A DNA stretch of 64,000 bases from Castor canadensis (lineage: Eukaryota; Chordata; Mammalia; Rodentia; Castoridae): positions 13,114,001 through 13,178,000 of the forward strand of contig NC_133401.1 in the NCBI RefSeq assembly GCF_047511655.1. Direction: 5' to 3'. Position numbers and translations under genes: made by a program. Within the stretch, counting starts at the first letter, position 1; each line of letters starts with the position of its first letter. The notes beneath the pieces are model-generated. The model saw only the letters and a program-made list of their open reading frames with translations, did not search any database and was not told the origin of the DNA. Of this stretch, positions 25,501-38,040 are shown in pieces.

Positions 25501-26256
25501 GACTTTCTCAATGGAAACCCAGCAGCTCAGCAACTAAGAGACAGCATAGATAATTGGGACATCATAAAACTAAAAAGCTTCTGCTCAACAAAAGAAATGG
25601 TCTCTAAACTGAAGAGACCACCCACAGTGTGGGAGAAAATATTTGCCTGTTACATATCAGACAAAGGACTGATAACCAGAATACATAGGAAACTCAAAAA
25701 ACTAAGTTCTTCCAAAATTAATGAATCAATAAAGATATGGGCAAGTGAATTAAAACCACACTAAGATTCCACCTCACCCCTGTTAAAATAGCCATCATTA
25801 GCAACACCACTAACAACAGGTGTTGGCGAGTATGTGGGGAAAAAAGAACCCTTTTACACTGGTGGGAATGTAAACTAGTACAACCACTCTGGAAAAAAAT
25901 TTTGAGGCTTCTTAAAAATCTAAACATAGATCTGCTATATGATCTAGCAATACCACTCTTGGGGATATACCCAAAAGACTGTGACACAGGTTACTCCAGA
26001 GGCACCTGCACACCCATGTTTATTGCAGTACTATTCACAATAGCCAAGTTATGGAAACAGCCAAGATGCCCCACTACAGACAAATGGATTAAGAAAATGT
26101 GGTATTTATACAATGGAATTTTATGCAGCCATGAAGAAGAATGAAATGTTATCATTTGCAGGTAAGTGGATGGAACTGGAGAACATCATTCTGAGTGAAG
26201 TTAGCCTTACCCAAAAGACCAAAAATCATATGTTCTCCCTCATATTCAGACATTAG
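22532..26256 (+). pseudogene. L1 ORF2 (endonuclease and reverse transcriptase), disrupted
   Basis: The segments in order are: endonuclease start 22532-22801 (the 'LTLNVNRLNSPIKK' and 'CCLQETHL' motifs) ended by a TGA; endonuclease remainder 22951-23502 ('[16 protein letters not shown]', 'KIDRILGH', 'YHNAIKLEL'); reverse transcriptase fingers 23740-24174 ('KKKSPGPDG', 'NYRPISLMN'); palm 24265-24660 ('[12 protein letters not shown]', '[18 protein letters not shown]'); thumb and C-terminal parts 24854-25764 and 25902-26256. The catalytic FADD box reads FAYN (about 24627-24638), which removes both metal-binding aspartates, and the endonuclease SDH box reads SYH. It is dead in both activities, with stops at 22799, 23500, 24175, 24661 and elsewhere. 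Confidence 0.92.
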
Positions 26257-26707
26257 ATCAAGGACAAACACAAGGGGATTGGACTTTGATCACATGATAA
26301 AGCGAGAGCACACAAGGGAGATATGAGGATAGGTAAGACACCTAAAAAATTAGCTAGCATTTGTTGCCCTCTAAGCAGCGAAACTAATGCAGGTACTTTA
26401 AAGTGACAGAGGCCAATAGGAGAAGGGGACCAGGAACTAGAGAAAAGGTTAGTTCGAGAAGAATTAAATTAGAAGGTAACACACATGTATAGGAAAGCAA
26501 TGCAAGGTAACTCCCTGTATAGCTATCCTTATCTCAACTAGCAAAACCTCTTGCTCCTTCCTATTATTGCTTATACTCTCTCTTCAAGAAAATTAAAGAT
26601 AAGGGCAAAATAGTTTCTGTCTGGTAGCAAGGAGGTGGGGGGAGAAGGAGGGGGCGGGGGGATAAAGGAAGGGGCAGGAGGAAGGGGGTAGAAATGACCC
26701 AAACTTT

Positions 26708-26721
26708 TAAAAATTCAATGG
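26708..26721 (+). repeat. Right target-site duplication of the L1 at 20943
   Basis: An exact copy of the 14 bp at 20929-20942. It follows the L1 3' UTR directly, with only TTT between them, where a poly(A) tail would be expected. Confidence 0.9.
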
Positions 26722-27340
26722 AAATGTACCAGTGACCTAAAAGTGAAATGAAAATCTATTGAAGTTTCTAGGAAATATGGTGACATTATGGTTGATGATG
26801 ACTTCCTAGATACAACAGCAAAAGATAAAAACCATGAAAGAATGGATAAATGTAGTTTAATTAAAATAAAAATTTCTATTCTGTAAAGACACTGTTAAGT
26901 GAATGAAAATAGAAGAAACATTCTTAAGAATGTCTAAAAGTACTTTATCTGAAATATGCAGATATTCTTAAAATTAACAATGATAAGTCCAATAAGACAA
27001 TTACAAGACAGGTAAAGATGGGCAGAATAACTGAAGAAAACCACACTAATGACAATGTATCTATAGAAATGATCCATATCAAAACATGCCCGGTATCATA
27101 TGTCATTAGGAAGTTATAATGTAAAAAAAAAAGAGTGAGACACCACTGTGCATCTACTAGAATGGTTAAAATCTAAAACAATGACACCACTAAATGTTGG
27201 CCAGGAAATAAGCACCAGGAATGTGCATTGCTCACCAATAGGAAGGCAAAATGGTAGAGCCATCTTGGCAGACAAATTGGCAGAATGTTAAAAGCTAAGC
27301 ATACTCATACCAAACATGATTGAGCCATAATACAGTTTTG
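26722..27340 (+). mobile_element. Older sense L1 ORF2 3' fragment
   Basis: The wording is that of a very old mammalian L1: 'aaaatagaagaaacattctt', 'gagacaccactgtgcatcta', 'aaaacaatgacaccactaaa', 'atgttggccaggaaataagc'. It carries many stops. It appears to continue the L1-like sequence that ends at 20928, so the younger L1 inserted into it. Confidence 0.6.
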
Positions 27341-27609
27341 TTCTAATTTAAGATTTTTAAAAACTTTTATCCACATAAAAGTTTACACCTTGGTGTCTTC
27401 GAGCCTTTATTTGTTATTATAAAAACCTGGTAGCAACAAAGTTTCTGCTGGGGTTTGGAACGGGAAAGCTCCTTTCCAGGTCATCAAATGTGGAAATCCA
27501 CCCGGCACTGACACATAATGTGTCACAGTGGAGGTCTTTGTAATTCCACCAAACAGACTGCTGATACATGCAAGTTGGGCACTTCCCAGGAGGCTATATT
27601 CACTCAAGC
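27341..27609 (-). other. Unidentified block between two L1s; minus-strand 66-codon frame with AATAAA at its stop
   Basis: This 270-bp block matches neither flanking L1. On the minus strand it has an open frame at 27607-27407 that ends in Asn-Asn-Lys-stop. The stop codon overlaps an AATAAA (plus-strand TTTATT at about 27404-27409), the arrangement expected of the 3' end of a compact mRNA. I do not recognise the peptide. It could be a processed pseudogene fragment, the 3' end of an unknown retroelement, or chance. No poly(A) tail or target duplication is visible. Confidence 0.3.
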
Positions 27610-30600
27610 AGCTTTAGTATAAGATCAGATCATCTGTGAATTGGACTAATTTGATTTCTTCCTACCATATTTGAATTGCTTTTATTTCTCCTGTCTTTGA
27701 TGCTCTGGCTAGAAATTACAGTGATATATTGAGCTAGCACTGGTTAGGGAGAGTGAACACCCTTGTCTCCTTCCTGACTTTAGAGGAAATGGTTTGAGCT
27801 TTTCCCCATTTAGTATAAGGTTGGCTATAGGTTTGTCATCTATAGTCCATTATGGTGAGGTATGTCCTTTCTAGTCCTAGTTTCTTCAGAGCTTATTTTT
27901 CATAAAAGTATGATTGATTTTGTTAAAGACTAATTTCTGCATTAATTGAGATGATCATCTGATTTTTGTCCTTGCTTCTGTTTATAGGCTATGTTGCATT
28001 TATTGATTTATGTATGTCAAACCATATTTGCATCCCTGGAATGGAACCAACTTGATCATGTATCATTTTTTACTATGTTGTTGAATTTGGTTTTCCAGCA
28101 TTTTGTTGAGAACTTTTGTATCTACATTCATTAAAGAGACTGGTCTATAATACTCATTTCTTGTGTCCTTGTCCAGTTTGGATGAGTGTAATACTGGCTT
28201 CACATAATGAGTTTAGTGATGGTTCCTTTCCTTTCTATTTCATGGAAAAGTTTGAGGAGTATTGGTGCTTGTTCTTTAAAGGTCTAGTAGAATTTGGCAG
28301 TGACTCCATTAGGTTCTAAGCTTTTCTTTGTTGGAAGACTCTTTTCACTGCTTCAATCTAATTATTGTTATAGATCTATTTAAGTGGTTTCTATCCTCTT
28401 GGTAGGATAGAATTTTGGTAGATCAAATGCTCCTGGATATTTATCCATTTCTTCTAAATTATCTAGTTTATTCAAATATAGGTTTTCAAATTATTCCATT
28501 ATGATATTTACATTTTATCAATATTTGTTATGATATTCCTTTTATCCTACTTTCCATTTTTTTAATTCAAGTCTTTTTCCTCCTCTTTCTAGTCAGATTA
28601 GCTAAGGGTTTATAATTATTTATCTTTTCAAAGTACAACCTTTTATTTCATTGGTTTGTTGTATAGTTTTTTTTCTTGGTCTCTATTTCAGTAAATTGTG
28701 CTCTAATTTTTATTATGGCTTTCCAGCTCCTAGTGTTGTGTTTAGTTTATTCTTGCTTTTCTAAGCATTTAAGGTGCATTGTAAGAGTATTTATTTTACT
28801 TTAAATAGAAACTCTAATAGCTATCAGCTTTCCTCTTTGCATGGCTTTCACTATGTTCCAAAGGCTCTGATAGGTTGGGTTTTTATTTTCACTAGACTAG
28901 GAACTCTTTGATTTCCCCTTATTTCTTCAGTGACTCACTGGTCATTCAGTAATGTGTTGTTCAGTCTCTATGTGTTAGAATATTTTCTGAAGGTTTTTTT
29001 TTAACCTTGCATTTTAGTTTTATTCCATTATGATCTGACAGAGCACAGGACGTTATTTTAACATACTTACACTTAATAATATTTTTGTGTCCCAAAATAT
29101 GATCTGTGTTGAAGAAAATTTAATATTGCTGAGAAGTATGTGTATTGTGCAGTAACCATACGAAATACTCTATGGATGTTTGTTAAGTCCATTTGGTTCA
29201 TTTTGTGTATTAATCCTGAATTTTTTGTAGTTGTTGACTTGTCTGACTAACCTATTGATTGATGAGAGTGGAGCATATGATCTCCCACTTTTATTGTGTT
29301 GTAATAAAAACACTTTTATTGTGTTGTGTTTCTGAACCCAGTAGATTTTTAAAAAAATATAGCTGTGTGCACCAACATTTGTCATTTGTCGTGTATGTTA
29401 AGAACTGTTATTTTACCTTGATGGATTGTTCCCTTTATTAATATGAAGTGACCTTCATTGTTTCTTGTGAGTAATTTTGTTTTGAAGTCTTCTTTAACAG
29501 TACAAGTGTAACTACTTCTTCCTTCTTTTGGAGTCTTGCTTTTTAATCCAAGAATTGAGGCCATTAACATTCTGTGTTAATATTGAAAGTTGTGTAGTAC
29601 TTTCAGGTTTTTTTGTTCTTTTTTCATGTTTACTTTCCCCCTATTCCTTGCTTGTTAATCTACTAAGCTAGTGAGGTTTATGATTTCTTGCACTTTCCTG
29701 CTGTGTCTAACAGCCTCATCCATAGGATTCCTTTATACATTTTCTGAAGTTCTCGCTTGGTGGTCATGAATTCCTTTACTTTTTGTTTATTGTGGAAAGT
29801 ATTTATTTCTTCAACTATGAAGGATAGCTTTGGTGGATAGACTAGTATAGGTTGACTGTTATTTTCTTTCCAGACTTGAAATGTATCATTCCATGCCCTC
29901 TTTGCATCTAGACTTTGTGTTAATAAATCTGTTATTGTGATGGGTTTGCTTTTCTATGTGACTTGTTACTTCACTTTTGAACCTTTCAATATTCTTGCTT
30001 TTGAATATTTAGTGTTTTAATTATACTATGTCTTTTCTGATCCTGTCTGGTTGGTGTTCTGAAATCTCCCTATACCTAGATGATCTTCCTTTACTTGAGA
30101 TTGGGGAAATTTTCTGCTATTATGCTATTGAATTTGTTATCTATGTCTTTAGTTTGTATCTTTTCTCCTTCTTCTATAGCCATGATTTCTGGTTTTGGTC
30201 ATTTCATGTTGTCCCATTCATACTTTCTTTGTATTTTTTTATTGTCATTGACAGATTAATATAATTCCTCTACTTAATCTCCAATCTCTGATGCTCTATT
30301 TTCATCATGTTCCACTCTGTGAGAAGACTTTCAATTGAGATTTTTATTTGGGACTTTGAGCTTTTCATTTCCAAAATTTCAATTTGATATTTTCAATAAC
30401 TTCTATATCTATGATTTCTCTTTCATGCCCTGCATTGCCTTCTTTATTGCATTCATTTGTTTGTCTGGCTTCTCTTTCAGTTCAGTTAGTTGTTTTTTTG
30501 TATCCTCTGAATTCATTCAGTTGCTTGTATGCCTGCTCTTCAAATTCATTGATCCCACTTGTCATTGCTTTTTTGAGTTTTTTTGACTGATATTGAGCCT

Positions 30601-32500
30601 TTTCACTATTATTTAAATCATTCATTGTTGGCTTTTGAGGGAGGGATGATGCCTTTTTGCTTCATTTTTCTATGTTGAGATTTATGCATCTGTGGTAATT
30701 TTTGTTGGGAGAAGCCAATCCCGTGTTCCTCTAGTTGGAGATTTCGCAAAGATTTTTTAGGACGGGGTAGTGATTGGGTCATGGTTATTTTCTTATCTCT
30801 AAACTTGGAGTGTACCTCATTAATCAAATATTCACCTTCACTTCTTAAGATTCTGGGTGCTGCCCCCTACTCCACATAGGGATAGGAAGCTTTAGCTATT
30901 AAAGTTATCACAGTTGATAAACCACAGCCTTGAGAATATAGAAATCCCTAAAGATCAATCACTGCAGTATTTTTAGAAGCATATTTAAATAAAGATGAAT
31001 CTTTGTGCTCTAGAAGGATCCTAGTAATAAGGGTAATAATGAAAAGGAGGAAGGAGAGATAAATCTATTGACTAATGCAAAGTATACAGTTTTCTATGGC
31101 AGAAAGGGATGGTGGCTAAGCTTAATAAAAGGGGTTAATGAGAAAATGGAGTTAGGTAGATAGACGATTTCTAGTTAATATTGTGTTAAGGGAGAGAGGA
31201 GAAAAAGAAATGGAGAAAACTGAGCGGACAAACAAATATAAACAAAACCAAAAAAATATGATCTGGCAATCTATTCTCAGCTTAATGTATAGGTAACAAA
31301 AGAGGACTGTGGGTGGGTAAACAGAAGAAAATATGAGCTTGAGAGTAATTCTAGTTTGAGACAGGGGGAGAGTGTAAATGGGAAAGGGTGATAGGAAAGG
31401 GAAGGGGGAAGTAACTTTAAGATTGAATACTGAAAGGCAAGTTTCAACACTCTTATATGATGACCAGGGAGAAAAGGGAATAGAGGAAAAGCAGAACTAA
31501 AGAGAAAATGGGAAAAATAAAGTGCAAGATTACCCAATTTTGAGGAACAACAACAACAACACAAAAAAAAAAACCCACAACCAAATACATAAAAAAATCT
31601 AAACATCCAAAACATAACACCCAGAAAAACAAATTAGCATAAATAATTCACAATTTCTATTGCTCATTAGAGCAGGTATTTCCCTCCCACCCCCTGCCCT
31701 TGGTGTCTGAGTCCTTAAGTCCATTAGTGGGCAGATTTGTCAGATACTAGACCCTGGAATGATGTCTGTCTACCACCTCTGTTCCTTTTCCAATGTGGCA
31801 GACTGGGGAAATATTGGATATTTGTATGTTATCTCCAGTGAAGACTTTTGGAATTTGGGCCTTCAACTTGCCAGCCTCACACCCTAGCTCTTTTAACTCG
31901 TGACATTTGGCTTTCCCAAGTCCATGATTACTTACAGATTGTTATTGTAATCTGGGCACAGCTCTTTTTCAGGTGTCTGCTTTGGTGGCATGTCTCCGCA
32001 GTGGAATGGGAAGGTACAGCAAGGCAGCTCTCAACAAAGATGCATGCTGATGAGGTTTCTTAGATGGGGTTGTGGCTGCCTTTCCTAATACCTCTACTTT
32101 TTGTCTCAGTCGGGGTAAGTCTGCTTCTGTTGTGTCATACTAATTTCAGTGCCACCTTACAATCTCATGAGAGAGCCTCTGGGAACTTTTCAGCCCACAG
32201 AGTGGTCTGTGTGCATTGCATGCCAGGCAGGAGCTTTTGTGCACTAGGCTGGGACTTGTGGGCAATGTGGAAGGCTGTGTACTGGTCATTCCAGGCTGAG
32301 GTGTCATCCTCAGTGGGGTCTGTGGTGGGATCCATGTGCAGGGCACGCTAGTCCTACAGAAGATTCTGTGCACTGGGCATCAGGGCACAGGAAAGGACTG
32401 TGTACAGGATGAACCAGGAACCAGAGTGGAGCCACAGTGACCACAGTTTATGAATCTTTGCTGCTGTGAATAACTTTGGCTCTTGGGATGCATGTTCTTT
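27610..32500 (-). mobile_element. Antisense L1, nearly full length, intergenic between copies A and B
   Basis: Read on the minus strand: a long 5' UTR (about 32500-30860), ORF1 (about 30650-29850), then ORF2 endonuclease and reverse transcriptase down to about 27610, where the 3' part is missing. Recognisable antisense blocks include 'gttgaatttggttttccagc' (28081), 'aaatctgttattgtgatggg' (29926) and 'tgctattatgctattgaatt' (30116). It is more diverged than the element at 5290-10090. A CAA/A-rich run lies at 31545-31575. No ORF is intact. The 5' UTR boundary is approximate. Confidence 0.8.
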
Positions 32501-35500
32501 CCATTTCTTCAGGGAATTGGGCATGAGAATTCCTGTTCAGTAAGGTGTGCCCATGAGGAAAAATGCTGGGGGTGTCATTCAGTCACCATCTTCCCTCCTC
32601 TTGGCATGGCAAATTTCCAAGGAATGGCATATCCCCAAGTGCTTCAGACAATGTGGGAAGAAAACAGATGAGTAAGATGGAGACTCATAGAAACTGAGCA
32701 ATCCCCTGACCTTGGAACTGGTGGTCTCAGACTAGGACCACATAATGAACTATAGGAGATGGATTTTGTACCTGGTCACAGAAAGCATGGCCACCAACCA
32801 CTGTGGCTACTATAACCCAAGTTCTCTACTGCTTTAGCATTAAAGCAGGACAGGTTTTCTCTTATGATTGATTCCCACGCACTCAGTGCATCAAGGTGTC
32901 CCCAAGGACTGTGAAATGTGATGGTTTTGTGTTTTTTATACCCTAAATCATTTAGTCTTAAATAAAACTCCTATTCTCAAGATGGTTCCTGGTTATAGTT
33001 CTGTGGAAGATGTAATGCATTTCTTCTTTAACACTAACTATTACAAAGGAAGAGTCACTTTTAGACCAAATCCCCAGCTTTCATTGAAAGCTTAGATTTC
33101 CAAGGTACAATGTGAGATTAGAAGTTTCTTCTGCCTGACTCTAGAAATGAGAAGAGTCATGGTATCAAAGGAGAAACTATATTCCTTGGAGACAAAGGAA
33201 AATATTTTTAATAATGGAAGAGGTGATAGTATATTAAAAAGTGTGGAGAAACAGAAAGGTGACATAATAGGAAAGAGTCAGCTCTTGTGACTGGGATAGT
33301 GCATGCCAAAGCTGCAATGACCAGGTTAGCCTAGAGAGTACAGGAATCCATGTGACAATACACTGGCAGTTCTAACTTCAGGGGAAACCCTTACTTTTAC
33401 TGAGGGGATTTGGTTTGCCAGTGATGCTTTCTGCCTGGCATGCCAGGTTAGAAATGGACAAAATTCCATTGTACCAATTCCCATGACTTGTAGGGTTCTG
33501 TACAGGCATTAATATTTAGATGAGCCTATTGTTTGAGTCTGACATACTCTGGAGAGCTAAAATCAAGGAACAATCACAACTCAGGGAACTTAAGGACACT
33601 TACCACTGTTTTTGGTTCATTACCAAGTTATGGATAAGGAGGATAGGACACAGGTAAACAAAGAAGTTTAAGCATCAGGGAGATGAAGAAGGAGAGATCA
33701 TGGTGGTTGGTGGCCCTTTCTTCTGTGACAAAGAAGAAGTACCATTTGTGGATTACTGCAGAGGCTAGAGATCTAAGTCCATGGTTTGTGAATTACTTGG
33801 TCTCCAATGTTTCTTACCTACCTTATATGGTTTGATGATGGGTGGGGCCAAGAACTCTGAGCCCAAGTCTGATGGCTCACTCAATTTCCACAGTTTCCTG
33901 TCTCCTGCAGGAGTTTTACTGCTTGGGTAGGGTCTGAAAGTACTGAGACCAGTAGGCAGAGTGTTCGATCCCTTTGTTTTTCCCCTGGAGTGAAGAACTC
34001 AGTGCTTGCTTTTCTTCTTTTCTCTACAATGCACTCAGAGGACACCAATCAGCTTAGAAGTTTGTCACTTTGGGTACCAACACTGGGGTCCTCTGGTCTA
34101 AGCGGGAACCTGTCCCAGTCACAGACCCCAAGCTCATCGGGACCAACAGTACTTCCCAGTATACAAAGAAGGAAACCCTCTACAATGCATACAACCTTAA
34201 TGCTGATGTTGTACCCTTAAAGTCCTAGTCCTCAGCCTGTACACAGTGTGAACCAGTACAGTGGAAGTAGAGAAAACTCACAATAAACTCCACATATGAC
34301 ATACTAACCCCACTCCAGATATGGCATTTTCAAATTCTTGAGATACCAGAAATAAATTTCTCCATTGCCCTGTTTTCACAATGTTTTAACTTTTTAAAAT
34401 TATTTTGATGTTCTTATTTTATTTTCAATTTTTTTGTTTTTGTTTTTGATTCCTCTTCTTACTTTTATCTGTTTACCTGCTATTTCTTTATTTTATAATT
34501 TGATTTTTTGTCTTCTTGTTTTCTCTTCTTCACATTCTTTTCCTTCGTTTCTTTTCTTTAATCCTGCTGCTTCTTCCCTTTTCACTTTCCTGATCCCTTC
34601 TCCATTTGATTATTTCCTTGTTATTAACTTTCTCTTTATTAATTTTTACCCCCAAAACTTATTCTACACTATTTTGCCCTCTTTTTTCCAAGATTATTGG
34701 TGGTGTAGTAGTTGTCTTTACTTGGTTTTTATGGTGCCACAATATTTGGGTTGTTTTAATTGTGTTGCTGTTAGGGCATTTTTTATCTTTTCCGGTGCAC
34801 TGACAAAATTCCTGAGAAAACTATTTAAGGGAGTAAATATTTACTTTGGTTCACAGCTTCAGTTCATGGCCACTTGACCCCATTGCTTCTGGAACCATGT
34901 GTGCTCAGGTCAACCATCATGGCAGGAAATGTGCAAAGAAAAATGTCTCATCTCAAGACAAGCTGGAGACAGAGAGTAAGAATGCCCTCACAGACACATT
35001 AATCTCTTAGGTGCTTCTCAAACGAATGTAGTTGACAATCAAGATTAATCTCCACATGGATGTTCATTTTCTCCTCTCTGAGTAGTACAAGAATTGAGAC
35101 CTCAAGATGAGTCTGCTCACTAAGAAGTACCCCATATACAAGTGGAAAGAATATCCATCTTACAGATGTACAAGTCACAATCTAGAAACACAAGAAATAT
35201 AAAGCAAGGCAATATGACTCCTTAAAGTGTTCATAATGACTCATGTATGTAAATGGGAAAATGAGACCTGTTGAAACTATTCCAGGAATGGGGGATAAAA
35301 GAGATTGATGGACACAGTGAGTTCAACTATTGTAAGAACTTTTATAAATGTCACAATCTACCCCCAGTACAACAACAATAATAAAAAAGAAAAAAATTAA
35401 CGTTGAGATATGCTTTTAGAGAAATGGCTCCAAACTGCAGCTATGAAATTATCATCAACAGTGTGGTGAGTCATATAACTAGACCGTGAAAATGAATTAA

Positions 35501-36289
35501 CAAAGTAAAATAAATAACATCTTTAACCAAAGTTCTCTTGTGGAGAACTTAAATGAAAGGTTTATGTTTAATATCTACTTTAAAACAGCCTAATTATTTA
35601 AAACAAATATAGTGACATATATGGATTTATGATTGATATGTTCGTGCACCTAATAACTTAAGACAAATGTAGACATATATTATATAGTAAAGTATAAGAA
35701 AAACCCCTGAATTGCAAATCTGAGACTTCTAAAACTATAAATGCTGCTTCATATTTTACAGATTTTTGTGCTATCTCCGGAGCAAGCAACCAACTTATAT
35801 TTTGAATGCAATGGAAGTCATTAATAACTATCAAGCTCATCATTTTATTTTCATGGCTGCTGCAATCCCCCTAAAAAGTTCTGAATGCTTCATATAGATG
35901 AAATGCCACATGATAAATTAAATCGTATGAAGGAAATTATGACTTCTAAATGTATGATCACTGAAGGCTAGTGGATGGTAATTTCTCCTGGTTCTATTGG
36001 TAGCTAATTTATTTTGTGTGTATTTGATTTATTTTATGACCTGAATCTCTTTCCAAGCATGTCATGTATTTTTTGAACCAATAATCTGCAAAATTAAAAG
36101 CTATTTAATTCTTTTGTTTTATCTGCTTAAATAATTTCACAGAAATAAACTTCACTTTTGTAACAAAAATGTTCATTATGGTGAATTCATCCCAGCTCAA
36201 TAATTGTTCTTGGCATCTGTCTTGGGTGTGTTAGTCTGGTAGGGATGCCTAATTTAGGGCAGGTTTTCCAGCCTAAGGTGAATGACTGG
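32501..36289. other. Intergenic spacer with no gene; patches of repeat-like sequence
   Basis: I see no coding exon here. Most of 32700-34330 is unassigned. A T-rich stretch occupies 34385-34690. From about 34800 to 34960 there is a patch with the flavour of an old dispersed repeat ('ggtcacttgacccc'-like text), and 35130-35395 ends in 'cagtacaacaacaataataa' plus an A-rich tail, as at a retroelement 3' end. The span 35400-36100 is AT-rich without structure I can name. Confidence 0.45.
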
Positions 36290-37533
36290 ATGAGAAAAAC
36301 TTGAATTCCAGATTCATTTCATGCATGCCTTCTTGTTCTCTGAGTCTAGGATAAAGAAGGTACAGAAAGGAGGTTTTATCTGCAACACTAATACCCATCA
36401 TTCACTTATGTCTGCTTAGAATATGTACTGATAGGGACTCAGACTGTGAAAAAGGAGTCATAAATTACTGGTATAGAAGTTCTGTAAATTTACCACCCTA
36501 GTTCTCTTTGAGTTGTGTGTGTCTCAATTTCACACATATAAAGTGGAATACATCAATAACAATAACAATGAAATGATCTAATAAACCAGTTGAGATTCCC
36601 TATGAATCTTGGTATGAATTTTTGTAATAGATTTGTAAATGAAACAGTTGGAATTTTTATTGTATTATTGCTTGTCATTCCAATTTCCCAATCCCTGATT
36701 AGTACCTCTGAGGATTGTGACCCTGAGTTACTGCTCCAGTTCTGTTTAAAGTTCCACTGCATTGAGACTTTGGTCTTCCACTCCTTTCCAAGTCAAACAT
36801 AGCTAATGGAGGTTCTACATCTCCTAGTGCTTTCATTGGCCTCAAATTGAGGCTCCTGAGCATGAAAACACAGAAAGGGGCTAAGGCCAAGGAAGTCAAC
36901 ACCTGAACTCAGGTACAGATTTCAAGATCATGCTGGGCTTTCCATTCACTTCTCTTCTCAGGAACTACACACCCACTGCTGAGAGTTTCCTTTATGCCAA
37001 GAACTTTCAAATCCCTAACCCTAGAACATTCCCTCAATTGCCCCTTAATGTTATGTCCTTTCTCACTAAAAGTCTCCAAAATTCACAACCAACACCATTT
37101 TGTCTCACTCTAATAAAATCCAAGATTTTCATTACTATCTTAGACTCCCAAATACTAATATATGAGTACCCTCTTCAATCTGGGACTCCAAATACAAGAC
37201 TCAGGTAACAAACTTGTAAGATCAAGTGCTTAATTGTTCATAAATACAGCACATTTATATTTAATTGATCTCCTGCCCACAGAAACCCAAAGTCCTCAGG
37301 TACTTTCTCTTCCAGTTCTGCAAATGAAAACCAAACTCTTTGGATCTTCCCAAAGTTCCCCTCTTCTTCCCGGCTGCAGGTTTCACACCCTATGCAGGTA
37401 AAATATTGGGAGGTGAGATTGGGATATGAAATTAAACTATTATAATCAGGACCAAAGGCCACACTCTATCTCATGGAGTACAAAGTCAAAGGATCTCAGT
37501 ACTTGTCATCTTCCTGTTACACTCACTGCCACC
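36290..37533 (+). promoter_or_regulatory. 5' flank and decayed promoter of CYP2A copy B
   Basis: The flank is homologous to those of copies A and C in the same order, for example 'aaggaagtcaacacctgaac' here against 'aagcaagtcaacacctggac' at 3563. The proximal 'atcaggaccaaaggccacac' segment (37445-37464) is the same as in copy C. The TATA box has mutated: TACAAA at 37479-37484 where A and C have TATAAA. Confidence 0.75.
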
Positions 37534-38040
37534 ATGCTGGTATCAGGACTGCTTCTTATTTCTGTGCTGCCATGCCTAGGTGTAATGGTGTTGATGTCCC
37601 TCTGTCTTCAGAAGAGGCTCTAGGAGAAGCACATCTGGAACCCACTCCATTGTCCTTCATTGGGAACTACCACAGCTGAACATGAAGCTGGTGTACCACT
37701 GTCTCATGAAAATGTTACCAGATACAGAGATGGGTGGAGTGAGGTTGCATGGGGTTTAATTTTATCTGAGCTCTCTAGAAGGGTACTGACCAGGATGAAT
37801 CAGAGTGTTATGATTAGAGTCTTTTGAATTGCAGCCATCAGCTTCTAGACAGTAAAGTCCGATTCTTGGAATGTACAGCAACTTCACAATAAAGCTGAGG
37901 AGAAATGAATCAAGTACCTCACTTGTGCTTCTGGCCTAATTCAGGCAATAGCCCCACTAACCTCTCCCATTCACCCCCACAGATCAGTGAGCATATGGCC
38001 CCATTTACACTGTCCACCTGGGACCTCTCTGGGTCACATA
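37534..38040 (+). pseudogene. Cytochrome P450 2A pseudogene relic (copy B), exon 1 and part of exon 2
   Basis: Exon 1 is at 37534-37711. It opens with a hydrophobic anchor (MLVSGLLLISVLPCLGVMVL) and stops at codon 30 (TAG, 37621-37623). That codon aligns with Ser29 of copy C and is also a stop (TGA) in copy A. The intron 1 donor is lost: the bases after exon 1 are ATGTTA instead of GTGTCA. Intron 1 (37712-37982) is homologous to those of A and C. Exon 2 keeps its AG acceptor and about 58 bp (37983-38040, starting ATCAGTGAG), then breaks into L1-like antisense sequence. Nothing of exons 3-9 follows before copy C. The bulk of the gene was lost by deletion or was never copied. Confidence 0.92.

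Larger units (their letters stand above)
20943..26707 (+). mobile_element. Nearly full-length sense L1 retrotransposon with exact 14-bp target duplication
   Basis: The element has a G-rich 5' start with a 'gattccaagatggtgactag' phrase, ORF1 (about 21112-22519), a ~12-bp gap, ORF2 (about 22532-26256), and a 3' UTR with the G-rich tract at about 26630-26690. It is flanked by an exact 14-bp duplication (20929-20942, 26708-26721). The 5' UTR is very short (about 170 bp), so it is either 5' truncated or of a short-promoter type. Both ORFs are inactivated. The 3' end stops at 'gaaatgacccaaac' without the terminal ~20 bp and poly(A) that the copies at 10622 and 39417 retain. The clean duplication suggests moderate age, but the stops show that it is not active. 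Confidence 0.92.

Noticed and set aside
22532..25764. Endonuclease and reverse transcriptase frames as a host or novel defence gene
   Set aside because: Order, motifs, 3' UTR and target duplication are those of an ordinary L1, and the frames are interrupted and catalytically dead.
34434..34877. 147-codon plus-strand Phe/Leu-rich frame
   Set aside because: T-rich low-complexity DNA; no homology, no splice context and a composition typical of non-coding sequence.
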